A stretch of 64,000 nt of DNA from Roseibium aggregatum IAM 12614 (GCF_000168975.1 NZ_AAUW01000021.1:1-64000); one strand, 5' to 3'; shown: positions 36,805 through 46,194, numbered from the stretch's first letter. The notes: a model not told the origin generated them from the letters alone. Made by a program: numbers and translations.

Positions 36805-37800
36805 ATGGGATCAAAATACAGCCACCTGACGCTGGATGAGTACCGCAAGATTGAACGCTGGCGCCAGGCGAAAGTGTCACCTTGTCGAATGGCGAAGATC
36901 CTTGGGCGGCACCGATCAACGATTTTTCGAGAATTGAAACGCAACCATTTTCAAGATGAACAGGTGCCGGACATCGTCGGCTATTTTGCCGTGGCGGCCC
37001 ACCAGGAATGCGCCACGCGTCGGTCACGAAAACGAAAACTGATCAGGCATTCGGGTCTGCGCCATCTTGTGACCGATCGCATCAAAGATGGCTGGACGCC
37101 GGAACAGATTGCCGGGCGCATGAGATACGAAGGCGCCTCCCACCGGGTCTGCCAGGAAACGATCTACCGTTACATCTATTCGAAAGAAGGCCTGGCCCAG
37201 GAGCTGTGGTGGTACTTGCCGACACATCGAAAGTCGCGCAAGCCCAGACGAGCGAGAAAGCGCCTGCCACCCAAATTCCATCGTGACGTCAGCATCTTGT
37301 TCCGGCCTGATGCCGTGGCACATCGGTAGGAGTTCGGGCACTGGGAAGGCGATTTAATGTTGTTCAAACAGCACTTTGGTTCTGGCAACGTTACGTCCCT
37401 GGTGGAACGCGTCACCCGGTTCACCGTGCTTTTGAAGAATGACAACAGAAGAACACATTTGGTGCTCGGCAAGGTCATCGATGCGATCCGCCACCTGCCA
37501 ATCCGTTCCCGAAAATCCATCACGTTCGATCGAGGAACCGAGTTTGTGGCCTGGCCGCATCTTCAAGCGGAAATTGGAACACAGACCTGGTTCTGTGATC
37601 CGTCTGCTCCCTTGCACAAAGGCACCGTGGAAAACACCAACCGACGCGCCAGACGATGGCTTCCCCGCAAACTCAATATGAGTCGGGTCACCGATCCTGA
37701 GTTGAAAGGGATCTGTGACCGGCTCAAAACGAGGCCTCGAAAATGCCTCGGATGGAAGACGCCGGCCGAAGTCTTCAGGGAGAAGATGCTGGCGAAATGA
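36805..37800 (+). pseudogene. IS30-family transposase with amber codon
   Basis: The first frame, MGSKYSHLTLDEYRKIERWR to FRPDAVAHR, contains the N-terminal helix-turn-helix and TPEQIAGRMRYEG. A TAG at 37327 ends it; the same frame continues EFGHWEGDLM to REKMLAK with DDE core parts (FDRGTEF and the VENTNRRARRW region). A single base change could restore it. It differs from the IS30 at 22660. It truncates the IS66 gene on its right. Confidence 0.85.
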
Positions 37801-38056
37801 GAGAACGCCCCCTATCCACGGCCAAAACCGGGAGAAACGCCGGCGTTAAAGATGACGGCACAGGGCCGGTCTCCTGAGCTGCCTTGATCCACTTCCTCAG
37901 CAGGTTTGCATTGATCCCGTGTTCAAGCGCTAGCCGCGATACCGACACGCCGGGCTTATGGCAGGCCGCAACAAGACGCGCTTTCGACGCTGGATCGTAC
38001 CAACGCCGTCCGTCACGACCCACCAGCCTCACATTCAGCTTCTGATCTTCTTCCAT
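37801..38056 (-). pseudogene. IS66-family accessory protein TnpA, 3'-truncated
   Basis: From ATG at 38056: MEEDQKLNVRLVGRDGRRWY and a helix-turn-helix (VSRLALEHGINANLLRKWIK), as in IS66 OrfA/TnpA (transposase_8 type). The end is lost at the IS30 junction near 37800. No tnpB or tnpC follows. Confidence 0.8.
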
Positions 38057-38817
38057 GAAATGGTGTCCACCTATCTTTGATGGACACCTCATGCATCACA
38101 GCACTCAATGCCAAAAGGTGCGGAGAAATTCATGCTTACACATCACCGGTGCTCATGTGGAAACGGAAACAACCGCACATAGCGCAGGAAATGCCGGCGA
38201 TACGCATGAGCGATGCGCTCTGTTTGCCCGTTCCCTTTTGCGCTGTGCCGTCGATCACACGTCGGACCGGCGCCTTTCAGCTACATGTGTTCCGGTGATC
38301 AACAGTCCACGGGCGTGGCGCCGTACATCATGGCGATTTGAGGCCAAAAAATTCGACCCGGCTCGAAAACAGGACCGGCGTGCAAGTGAAACTGTCACAG
38401 AGTGTCGTTTGCTTGTTGTCGCATGCAATCGCCCAGAAAAGGTTCGCAGGCCAGATACACTTGAATTAGCTTTATGACATCACGGTATTCGCCTTTGATA
38501 CTGATTGCAAGCAAGAGAAAGCTCGTCCCAGGGAAGTAGTTAACAAGAAGTTAACGATTTCTCCCGGCGCGGTGGCTTTAAAGAGCGCCGGAGATGCTTT
38601 GCGCATATGCCGGGCTGGCAGGCAAGTCGACGTCGAGGGTGCGGGAAGGTATTTAAACAGTAAACAAGAAGGCACTTGTTATGTTACGAGGCAATTAATT
38701 CAGGCATATTAAGTAAATGCGATCGCTAATCAGATTTTGCAGATCAATTCGCAATTATAGATCTTCGTTGGATCCCAACTCAACGCTGACCGGGAAAGAT
38801 AACGACGGATAAATGAC
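38057..38817. promoter_or_regulatory. 760-base leader upstream of the second sct block
   Basis: No supported gene. The part 38480-38817 is AT-rich and has operator-like repeats. Two GTTAAC hexamers stand at 38539-38544 and 38550-38555 (11 bases apart, one helical turn). An inverted repeat AACAAG-N6-CTTGTT occupies 38663-38680. These are candidate binding sites for the Crp-like regulator encoded downstream or for the AraC proteins. Confidence 0.4.
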
Positions 38818-39507
38818 ATGTTTCACTGGCCGAAAGAATTAAAGTTCTCGCCGGGCGAGCTGAGCATCGATTTGCTGGCCAATGCGAGACGGAACGTCCT
38901 TCCGGACGGAGGGGTGATCTACTTGCAGGAAGACCCCGCGGACGTGTTCTACATCGTTGTCAGTGGTTATGTCAGATTGTCGTACCTTCTGGAGGATGGA
39001 ACGTCGATCCTTTACGCGATTGTCCCCCCGGGCAACAGCTTCGGAGAGCTGGGTGTGCTGGACGGATCCGTATACCAGGACACGGCCTCGGCAATTGGAC
39101 CGGTAAGCTATCTCACTTTGCGTGCCGATCTGTTCCGCGGTGGCGGTTCTGACTGTGCCAAGCTGATGAGTGCGCTGAACGAGCTCGTGATCGATCGGTA
39201 CAAAACATATATCGACGCGACAAAAGTGCTCTATCTCAGCAGCCTGACATCGAGACTGGCATTGTCGATCCTGCGTCTCGCAAAGATGATGGGTCAAAAA
39301 GTAGAATTCGAAGGAAGGACCTACGAATATTTGGGGCCAATGGTTACTCAAAGCGATCTTGGCTCAATGGCGCGTGGTACACGCGGAAATGTGAACAAAA
39401 TACTTAAAAAGTGGCAGCAAAGTGGGCTGATAACTGTAAGCGACAGAAAGATTATACTGATAAAGCCGGATCAGCTTGAGCAGGAATCTTTCGCATCAGG
39501 AGGATGA
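38818..39507 (+). CDS. Crp/Fnr-family regulator of the sct block
   Basis: 229 residues. The N-terminal beta-roll has IVPPGNSFGELGVLDGSVYQ; the C-terminal winged helix has VTQSDLGSMARGTRGNVNKI. No Fnr cysteine cluster. The layout matches the regulator at 757-1461, so they may be distant paralogues. The gene ends four bases into the sctE-like gene, with AGGAGG for that gene inside its 3' end, so it is the first gene of the needle operon and a likely dedicated regulator of it. Confidence 0.85.
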   Translation: MFHWPKELKFSPGELSIDLLANARRNVLPDGGVIYLQEDPADVFYIVVSGYVRLSYLLEDGTSILYAIVPPGNSFGELGVLDGSVYQDTASAIGPVSYLTLRADLFRGGGSDCAKLMSALNELVIDRYKTYIDATKVLYLSSLTSRLALSILRLAKMMGQKVEFEGRTYEYLGPMVTQSDLGSMARGTRGNVNKILKKWQQSGLITVSDRKIILIKPDQLEQESFASGG

Positions 39508-39509
39508 CG

Positions 39510-39752
39510 ATGGAAAAAAAACAGGCATCTGGAGAAGGTCCAGATCGGAATTTCGGAATGACGGATCTTGATGACCGCCTTTGTGCGAAAGGCGGCGGCT
39601 ATCTGAAACGGCAGATTGCCAACGATCTGGCGGCAAAGGCGTCCCAGATCGAGATGAAGATGAAGAACGGCCTCAATCGGGAAGAGTTTCAGCAGGCCAA
39701 GATCGTTCACAAGGCACTCGTCGCTGCCTGTGATGTCATAAACAGATACTGA
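39510..39752 (+). CDS. SctE-like needle co-chaperone (YscE/EscE type)
   Basis: About 80 residues from ATG at 39510, preferred over 39504 because AGGAGG at 39498-39503 gives the right spacing. The sequence has LDDRLCAKGGGYLKRQIAND and a helix-turn-helix hairpin with GLNREEFQQAKIVHKALVAA, the pattern of YscE/PscE/EscE. In Ysc-type systems this protein and YscG hold the needle subunit as a heterotrimer. The needle gene follows 42 bases downstream. Confidence 0.7.
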   Translation: MEKKQASGEGPDRNFGMTDLDDRLCAKGGGYLKRQIANDLAAKASQIEMKMKNGLNREEFQQAKIVHKALVAACDVINRY

Positions 39753-39794
39753 AGTCTTTCAATCAAATCAAGTTAACAGAAATAGGAAGAGAAA

Positions 39795-40118
39795 ATGGAC
39801 AATACAGCAACCAGTTGGGACATCCCGGATACGTTTCCTTCCGCGCCAACGCTCCCAGGCGGCGCGGATGACTCGAAGGTCTACGAATTCCGGGACGGTT
39901 TCGATCTGATTTTTCGTCAAACGGAGCTGCAAAACCAGATTGCCGCAATCGAAGAAGATATCAGAAACATCGAGCAGAACACGAACCTCTCCGATACTGA
40001 GAAGATGTTTTCTATGCAGATGGCCATGAACTCGTGGTCGGCGGTTACCAACCTGCGCACCAACATGCTGAAGTCGGTATCGGACTCCCTGAAAAGCATC
40101 GCCCGAAACGTTGTCTAG
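39795..40118 (+). CDS. sctF: Type III secretion needle subunit SctF
   Basis: 107 residues, slightly longer than usual (80-90). The C-terminal half matches the needle family: a short turn, then MQMAMNSWSAVTNLRTNMLK and SVSDSLKSIARNV, comparable to the NKWS-V-N--S--V-S-KDLMQ pattern of YscF. The helix pair is joined by a loop near residues 68-76. SD AGGAAGAG precedes the ATG. A stable hairpin follows the stop. Confidence 0.8.
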   Translation: MDNTATSWDIPDTFPSAPTLPGGADDSKVYEFRDGFDLIFRQTELQNQIAAIEEDIRNIEQNTNLSDTEKMFSMQMAMNSWSAVTNLRTNMLKSVSDSLKSIARNVV

Positions 40119-40158
40119 GAAGGGCGAAGGCTGGGTACAGCCATAGTCTATGAGATCG

Positions 40159-40184
40159 GTGCTCCCGGACAAAACCGGGAGCAC
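40159..40184 (+). terminator. Hairpin downstream of sctF
   Basis: GTGCTCCCGG and CCGGGAGCAC form a 10-base-pair stem with a six-base loop. No T-run follows, so it is better read as a partial terminator or 3' stabiliser, which would raise needle mRNA relative to sctD. Confidence 0.6.
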
Positions 40185-40262
40185 TAAACGAAAATCCTGA
40201 CGCGAACTCCAGGTCAGGCAACGTGCCGCCGGTCTGCGGCCTAATCATCCGGATATTCACAT

Positions 40263-42293
40263 ATGAATGGCTTCAAGGGCATGAAATTAGCTCGTAGAGT
40301 CGGCAGCCCGCTGATTCTTAAAGCAATTACGGGCACGCAGGCCGGCGTGGAAGTATTGCTGGAAGATGGAGAATACGTCCTCGGCTCGGGTCCGGACGAT
40401 GATCTCCAGTTCGTGGATGTTTGCCTAAAGACCGGACACGCCCGTATCCGGGTGGAAGGCGGAAGGGCCGGTATCGCCGGCGGTGCCGGAAAAGTGGTCG
40501 GTGAAAACGGTCTGGTCATCGATGCCGGTGCTGATGACTGGCGCGCCCTCAACCCTCTCGAGATCATCACGATCGGATCAACCAAGTTCGCCTTCGGTGC
40601 CGAGGACGACAATTGGGCGGCTCTGTTTGCCGCGCGGGCGCAGGGCAACGAGCGCAGCCGCCACCCGTTCGGCAGAAGGATCCTGTGGAACCTGAACCGG
40701 TCCTGGATCAGGCATGGCGCTATTCTGCTGGTCTCGTGCACGGTTGTCGGTGCAGCGGTGGGCAGCGTGTCCGGTTATTTCGACCGTAGCCCGAGCCTGG
40801 CCAGCGTCGATGAGGATCAACTTGTCGCGGACCTGAAGAGACGCATCTCGGAGCTGCCGTTCTCCAGTTCGATTACCGTGGTTTCAGAAGTGGACGGCAC
40901 CGTTTATGTGAGCGGCCATGTCGAGGAGCTTGTGCAGCGCAATGCGGTCCTGAACATCGTCGAAGACATCGATCTTCCGATAAGGCCGCGGATCTGGGTG
41001 CTTTCCTCCATTCGCCGGCAAATAGCGGCTGCTATCAGCAATTTCGAGGTTGATGTCACGTTCGACGTCTCCGACGAGGGGGGGGTCTCGGTCGATGGAA
41101 CAATCCTCTCGGACAACGTAGCGGAGAGGGTCCGGCACTATATCAGCAGCGAGATCCTCGGGGTCACAGCGGTCGAATTCAGGGTCAGCACCGCAACATC
41201 TTATCTTGAAGAAGTAAAGGACCTTGCCAGGCGCGCCAGACTTGAAGAAGCGGTTTTGTTTCAACTGTCCGAAATGCGCATCGAGGCCAGTGGCGTTGTC
41301 GTCACCGACAAGCTCGATGCCTGGATAGGCTTTATCCAAACATACGCGAGACGCTATGCGGAAAAAATCTCCCTGATCTCTTTTGTACAGATCGTTGATG
41401 AAAACGGGAAGGTCATCTCCTCCGAACCAACCCGTCTCGGCCCGCTTGGATTAAGCGGCAGAGACGGTGCCGCCGGCCTTACTCTGGGGCAACTCAAGAA
41501 CGGCATGATCGGCGTCGAGGATCTCATGTTCAACGAGGAGGCCGCATCCCTGCTGCTTGCCGAAAGGGCTTCGACTTCGGGCGAAGCTGGCGACCGCAGG
41601 CCCGTGGTCAAGGCGAGCCTGACCGGCAGAAACGTCTTGTCGCCCAAACCGGTTGCCGGTGACGGGGCCGCGAGAAACGGGGCCTCCCTGTTGTTCGACT
41701 CCGGAGGCGGATACCGCAGCAGCACTTATCTCCCCCTGATCGTCAATGCGACCGAAACGGGCATGCGCTGCTGGCCGGGTTCGAGGTTGGCTGTTTCCGA
41801 TCTGGTGGAGATCGTCGGCCGGATCGACCACCTGAGTGCGACCACGGACAATTCTCTTGTCGACCTAGACCAGGAGGACCAGCTCCTCGTACTGGAAGCG
41901 GCGCTCAACCCCGCGCGCGCAAGACAATGCTCGTCACGACTGGAAAACGTCATCGAACGCAATTCCGTCCTGAGCTCCGGTTCCTTGGCGGAGATGGAAA
42001 AAAATCCCTTCTTCGTTCGCTTTCTTGTTCGCGACTTCGTTCCGCCTGCGATTGCTGTGTCAGGCGTTATGGTCCGCGGTTCCGAGCGTTTTATCCAGAC
42101 GCCGGATGGGACGAAATTTCATGAGGGTACATCCCCTGATGAATACAGCAAACTCGTGAGTGTCGGCAGGTTGGGGGCAATTGTACAGTATGACAAATAT
42201 GTAGCTCCCCTGATCTACCCGCAAGACCTGGACTGGAAAGTATTGAGTTTTGATTCCGTCCAATTTACTTCAAGTTCTTCCAAGCCCAAATAG
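40263..42293 (+). CDS. sctD: Type III secretion inner-membrane ring protein SctD (oversized)
   Basis: 676 residues against about 400-430 for YscD/HrpW-type proteins. An FHA-like domain covers about residues 17-112 (GEYVLGSGPDDDLQF). One transmembrane helix spans about 152-172. The periplasmic ring-building modules follow (VYVSGHVEELVQRNAVLNIV, DVSDEGGVSVDGTILSD). Beyond about residue 400 there is an extra region ending near QFTSSSSKPK without a known match. Position before the secretin is typical. Confidence 0.85.
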   Translation: MNGFKGMKLARRVGSPLILKAITGTQAGVEVLLEDGEYVLGSGPDDDLQFVDVCLKTGHARIRVEGGRAGIAGGAGKVVGENGLVIDAGADDWRALNPLEIITIGSTKFAFGAEDDNWAALFAARAQGNERSRHPFGRRILWNLNRSWIRHGAILLVSCTVVGAAVGSVSGYFDRSPSLASVDEDQLVADLKRRISELPFSSSITVVSEVDGTVYVSGHVEELVQRNAVLNIVEDIDLPIRPRIWVLSSIRRQIAAAISNFEVDVTFDVSDEGGVSVDGTILSDNVAERVRHYISSEILGVTAVEFRVSTATSYLEEVKDLARRARLEEAVLFQLSEMRIEASGVVVTDKLDAWIGFIQTYARRYAEKISLISFVQIVDENGKVISSEPTRLGPLGLSGRDGAAGLTLGQLKNGMIGVEDLMFNEEAASLLLAERASTSGEAGDRRPVVKASLTGRNVLSPKPVAGDGAARNGASLLFDSGGGYRSSTYLPLIVNATETGMRCWPGSRLAVSDLVEIVGRIDHLSATTDNSLVDLDQEDQLLVLEAALNPARARQCSSRLENVIERNSVLSSGSLAEMEKNPFFVRFLVRDFVPPAIAVSGVMVRGSERFIQTPDGTKFHEGTSPDEYSKLVSVGRLGAIVQYDKYVAPLIYPQDLDWKVLSFDSVQFTSSSSKPK

Positions 42294-42337
42294 TTAGTAG
42301 TGTTCTTGGGGGCGTATCGCTCAAACTGGAATATAGA

Positions 42338-44707
42338 ATGCAATCAGCGCGAAAGACGCGGACTTATTGTCTCAGAAGAATTGCGGTTATCACCTTCCTG
42401 GCGGTATTCGCAGCGGCGTGCGCAAAAACCGCAAAACAGGAGGGAGATGACGTTGGCAGACACCAGCGAAACATACTGGATTTTTCTGGAAACTCTGTTC
42501 TGGCGAACGATCTGAAACATGTAGAGACCGGCGACCTGGACGTTTCGCGTGTCAACGGCTCCGATCCGGCCAGCGAGGGAATCGGTTTCGTCGGGATCCT
42601 GCAAAACGAACCGACCACCTTTTCGGTCAGCGCAAACGAGATCAATAGGAATCTGGTCGAACTCGGGCAGGTTGGCGCGGGCTTCGGCAATCCGAACGAG
42701 GCCGTGACGATTGCATTTGACAACGAGCCCCTGGGCTATGTCGTCAAGCAACTTCTTGGTGGCATGCTTTCCGCCAATTACGTGACGTCGGAGGAGTTCA
42801 CCGGGGTTGTGTCCTTCAAGACCGAAACGCCTGTTCCGCGGTCATCCATACCCTCCATCCTGCGGGACATTCTCGCTCATTACGGCTATGTGATGAAGAT
42901 AATCAACGGCGTCTACCATATCGGACCGGTTTCGAAGATCGTCGAATTGGAGAGGAATGCGGCTGCCGGAGCGATTGGAGACTTCAAGACGCGGGTCCTG
43001 AAGCTGAAGAATGGCAACGTCGAGGAAATTGCCCAGGCGGTGGCGCAAATACTGCCGGCGGGTGCCACGATTACTCCGGTCCTTTCCAACAACACGCTCG
43101 TGCTAAGAGTGAATCCGTCGGACGAGAAAGCTGTCGTCGACCTGATTCAGGCCATCATCGGCAATTCCGGAGAAAACGAGTTCATCGCGGTTATTCCGCT
43201 TCGCGAAAGCCCGCCCGAGGTTGTCGCAAACGCCGTGGTCGGTTACTTCCAGAATTCCGGCAAGACAGGAACGCAAATCCCCCTGGTCATTCCAATGGAA
43301 GAACAACAGTCCCTTTTAGTGGTCGCGCAAAGCCAGCAGGCTATGAGCAACATGAGAACCTTGGTTCGCGGACTCGATAAAGAGAACCAGAACGCGACAT
43401 CCTTGCGCATCATCCCTCTCAAGAACCTGTCCGCAGAGGAGACCGCGGGCCAGTTGAACGCGATTTTCGCGAACAGCAATGACGGTCCGGGCTATGAGCC
43501 CGACATCCGGGCGCAAGATCTGCTGACCGCTTCCATTCCCGATGACGGCCACGGGCCAGAGGCGGAAAATGCGTCATCGATATCCGCGCCGGCGATTATC
43601 CGTGGCAAGGGACGCGACGACCCGGACAACGGCTCCGGCACTGCCGCGCAACGGGCTGCCAAGCAAAGGCTCTCGGGAAGACTGAACAGATTGGCCGACA
43701 CAAGGCGTTCAAGCGAAGAGGCGGTATCGATCGTTCCCGATGTCAGGAACAATGCACTCCTCGTTCATTCGAAATTCCGGCAGTTCAAGCGTATTCGCGA
43801 TGTTGTGCGGACGCTCGACGTTCCCCTTGCCCAGGTGGTCATCGAGGCAACGATTGTTGAGGTCGCCCTGAACGACCGGCTCAAATACGGCGTCCAGGCA
43901 TTTCTGAGCGGTGAGGGGGTGGAGATCAGGTCGTCGAGACTTCCCGATCCGGCGGACACCGGCGAACCCGGCGCGGTCGCGTTGTTCGACGTCGATTCAG
44001 TCGATGGCACCACGGCCACCTTCGTACTGGAAGCCCTGCAAACCGTGACCGAATTGAAGGTCATATCGTCACCCTACCTGACGGTGCTAGATGGCAAGGC
44101 GGCGCGACTGTCCGTCGGTGATCAGATCCCGTTCCTCGTGCAGCAAACGAACGCGAGCGAGACCGGCACGACGACCACGACCAATCAGATAGAGGTCAGG
44201 GATGTAGGCGTTATTCTCCAGGTAACGCCCAGCATTCGCCCGGACAACTCGGTCTTGCTGAATGTTCAACAGGAAGTCAGTTCCGCCAAGTCAAGCGGGT
44301 CGGGTGAGAATTTGACCCCTGTCATATCCCAACGCACGATAAATTCCGATGTCGTGATCGAATCCGGGAAAATGGCGCTCCTCGGCGGACTGATCCAAAG
44401 CCGCTCGGAAGAAGTCACGACCAAGGTTCCCCTGATGTCCAAGATGCCTATCGTTGGAAATCTGTTCAAGCAAACCGATGCGGTAAAGGACAGGACAGAG
44501 CTGCTTGTGATGATTACGCCGCGCGTCGTGCGCCGGTCGCATCAACTGGATGAGTTGACCCGGTTGCTGCGGTCCCGCTCGACTGGTCTCCACACCAGCT
44601 TTTCCGATGGGCCGGACACGGCCGCGGAGTTCAGGCCGGAACCGAAGATCGGCAAGCCTGCCAAGTTGCCGATCCTCAACGTGCTTGGAAACATGGAATT
44701 CTACTGA
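42338..44707 (+). CDS. sctC: Type III secretion outer-membrane secretin SctC, GspD-like
   Basis: 789 residues. A signal sequence ends near Cys28 (VFAAAC); the lipobox is weak, so lipidation is possible but not sure. An N0-type domain starts near residue 125 (AFDNEPLGYVVKQLLGGMLS). Three secretin N-repeats begin at about 219, 285 and 356, as in GspD N1-N3; most SctC proteins have only two. The secretin barrel core occupies about 480-735, with VPLMSKMPIVGNLF and a MITPRVV end. It lies 44 bases after sctD. A hairpin follows the stop. Confidence 0.88.
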   Translation: MQSARKTRTYCLRRIAVITFLAVFAAACAKTAKQEGDDVGRHQRNILDFSGNSVLANDLKHVETGDLDVSRVNGSDPASEGIGFVGILQNEPTTFSVSANEINRNLVELGQVGAGFGNPNEAVTIAFDNEPLGYVVKQLLGGMLSANYVTSEEFTGVVSFKTETPVPRSSIPSILRDILAHYGYVMKIINGVYHIGPVSKIVELERNAAAGAIGDFKTRVLKLKNGNVEEIAQAVAQILPAGATITPVLSNNTLVLRVNPSDEKAVVDLIQAIIGNSGENEFIAVIPLRESPPEVVANAVVGYFQNSGKTGTQIPLVIPMEEQQSLLVVAQSQQAMSNMRTLVRGLDKENQNATSLRIIPLKNLSAEETAGQLNAIFANSNDGPGYEPDIRAQDLLTASIPDDGHGPEAENASSISAPAIIRGKGRDDPDNGSGTAAQRAAKQRLSGRLNRLADTRRSSEEAVSIVPDVRNNALLVHSKFRQFKRIRDVVRTLDVPLAQVVIEATIVEVALNDRLKYGVQAFLSGEGVEIRSSRLPDPADTGEPGAVALFDVDSVDGTTATFVLEALQTVTELKVISSPYLTVLDGKAARLSVGDQIPFLVQQTNASETGTTTTTNQIEVRDVGVILQVTPSIRPDNSVLLNVQQEVSSAKSSGSGENLTPVISQRTINSDVVIESGKMALLGGLIQSRSEEVTTKVPLMSKMPIVGNLFKQTDAVKDRTELLVMITPRVVRRSHQLDELTRLLRSRSTGLHTSFSDGPDTAAEFRPEPKIGKPAKLPILNVLGNMEFY

Positions 44708-44713
44708 TCCGCC

Positions 44714-44743
44714 GGCGTCCGTCTCCATCCGGAGACGGACGCC
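44714..44743 (+). terminator. Strong hairpin after sctC
   Basis: A perfect 13-base-pair stem (GGCGTCCGTCTCC and its complement) with an ATCC loop, starting 6 bases after the sctC stop. No T-run follows, so it may act with Rho or as an mRNA 3' end. Confidence 0.6.
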
Positions 44744-45132
44744 GATTCGGCCGTAGACTCAAGCGAGCATAGGTTCGACAGGTGACTGACGGCCCTGAAC
44801 GGGCCTGCGGCTTTCAGGACGCGTATCTCCCGACATTCGCGATCTGGGTGAAAGAGGTTTCGAAAACGCGCGCGCCGAGTATCAAAAGTTACATCGGAAA
44901 GCTCCGGATTGTTGGATACACACTAGTTCCAAATGTCCGAATACTGTCGCGAGATAACAGTTTTTATTGTTGATGACGCCACTTTAGCTTTGAGGCCGGA
45001 CAGCGCGAGAGTCTCCGCGGAGAGCTTTGTGAGGCGATGCCCACCGCGATGGATCTTCTTCTGTCCGGGTTTTTCGCGGCTAGGCCAGCGCCTTGAGAAC
45101 AGATCGGTGCGAGATATGAGTGAGGAGTTGCG
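44744..45132. other. Spacer of about 390 bases
   Basis: No supported gene; a 63-codon frame at 44782-44973 has no family or ribosome site. The AT-rich stretch near 44920-44990 may hold the promoter for the 45133 gene. Confidence 0.3.
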
Positions 45133-45669
45133 GTGTCCATCAAAAAGAAAATGATCCATACGCGGCAAAGGAGGGAAAACCCGTTGCTGAAATTCCTGCA
45201 GGCCTTCGCGCTGTTGTTGCTGGCCACTTTCGCCGTGCTGGTGGTCGCGGCTCATGCTGTCCCGGAAACGACGCGGGCGGTCACCGGGCGCGATGCGGCT
45301 GAAAACATCTTCAGTGCCAAAAAAGCTTGTCTGTCCAGTGCTCTTGAATCTCCCAAATTTGCGAATTTCTGCGGTCGCGTTTTCAAAATTTCGCGGGAGG
45401 GCATGTTCCTGAAGGCGCGAACAAATATTTCGGGTCCTGCGCTCGCGATATTCGTGGACAAGGATCATGAGCTCAACCGGTATCTTCGCATAAATGCCAA
45501 CGCATATGAAATGTTCGGCAACACGCAAGCGATGCATATCAACCTGATCGCCGCCTATGTGCATGTGGAATGCGAGATCAGTCAGGCGCAATCGGAAGGT
45601 ATCGCGGGGATAGAAACGATCAGCTGGGCCTTCGAGCCGTCCATTCGCACCAGGTGCGGACAAGTATAG
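45133..45669 (+). CDS. Membrane-anchored unknown protein near the secretin gene
   Basis: 178 residues from GTG at 45133, with AGGAG 8 bases upstream. A charged N-terminus is followed by one hydrophobic helix (FLQAFALLLLATFAVLVVAA) at about residues 21-42 and a periplasmic part with three cysteines (KKACLSSALE, NFCGRVF, HVECEIS). The helix could also be a cleaved signal sequence. I recognise no family. Its place after sctC and before a type III chaperone gene suggests a secretion role such as pilotin or accessory ring protein, which is inference. Confidence 0.6.
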   Translation: MSIKKKMIHTRQRRENPLLKFLQAFALLLLATFAVLVVAAHAVPETTRAVTGRDAAENIFSAKKACLSSALESPKFANFCGRVFKISREGMFLKARTNISGPALAIFVDKDHELNRYLRINANAYEMFGNTQAMHINLIAAYVHVECEISQAQSEGIAGIETISWAFEPSIRTRCGQV

Positions 45670-45754
45670 GCTGACGGCGGCCCCCCTTTGCAAGGTCTGT
45701 CGACCGGCTGCCGGCGGCACCTGTGTCCCTGACAGGCTATCTATCGGAAGCGCG

Positions 45755-46138
45755 ATGCAGTCCAGCTTTTCAGATCATTCGTTCGCGGTGGTTCGCGAGT
45801 TCACCCGGAACCTGGGACTCGGCGACGTTCAGCCGGTCGAAGACGGCAGCGTGTCCTTCGAATTCGAACGGGCCGGAACCTTCTCCATTACCCCCGCGCG
45901 CGATGGGCGTCGCATGCTGCTCAGTCTTTCCCGGCACAAGGGCCGCTTGCAGGCCAGAAATCTCAAGGACTTCCTTTCGCTATCGAGCTGGGACCCGGTC
46001 ATCGGCGCTCCCGTAAACGCGGGCATGAGTTCTCAAGGTGGGCTCGTTCTCGTGGTCGCTCTCGACGGGGAAAGTCAGACGCTGCAGATGATCGAACTTT
46101 GCCTCGACCGGTTGATCGAATTGCATGCCACATTATGA
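45755..46138 (+). CDS. CesT-like type III secretion chaperone, orphan
   Basis: 127 residues, start ATG at 45755 with GGAAG upstream. The pattern fits small dimeric chaperones: an N-terminal helix (HSFAVVREFTRNLGLGDVQP), strands (VSFEFERAGTFSITPARDG, RMLLSLSRHK) and a C-terminal helix (QMIELCLDRLIELHATL). No effector gene adjoins: upstream is the membrane protein and downstream are IS5 and IS630 remnants, so its partner may have been deleted or be encoded elsewhere. Confidence 0.7.
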   Translation: MQSSFSDHSFAVVREFTRNLGLGDVQPVEDGSVSFEFERAGTFSITPARDGRRMLLSLSRHKGRLQARNLKDFLSLSSWDPVIGAPVNAGMSSQGGLVLVVALDGESQTLQMIELCLDRLIELHATL

Positions 46139-46194
46139 CGTCTGCGACCGACCGTGCCGCATAATTTCCGGCCTTAAACGCGGCTGTCCTTTTC

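Noticed and set aside
38055..38477. 140-codon frame between IS66 and the Crp-like gene
   Set aside because: Composition is not protein-like, no ribosome site is present and no family is recognised.
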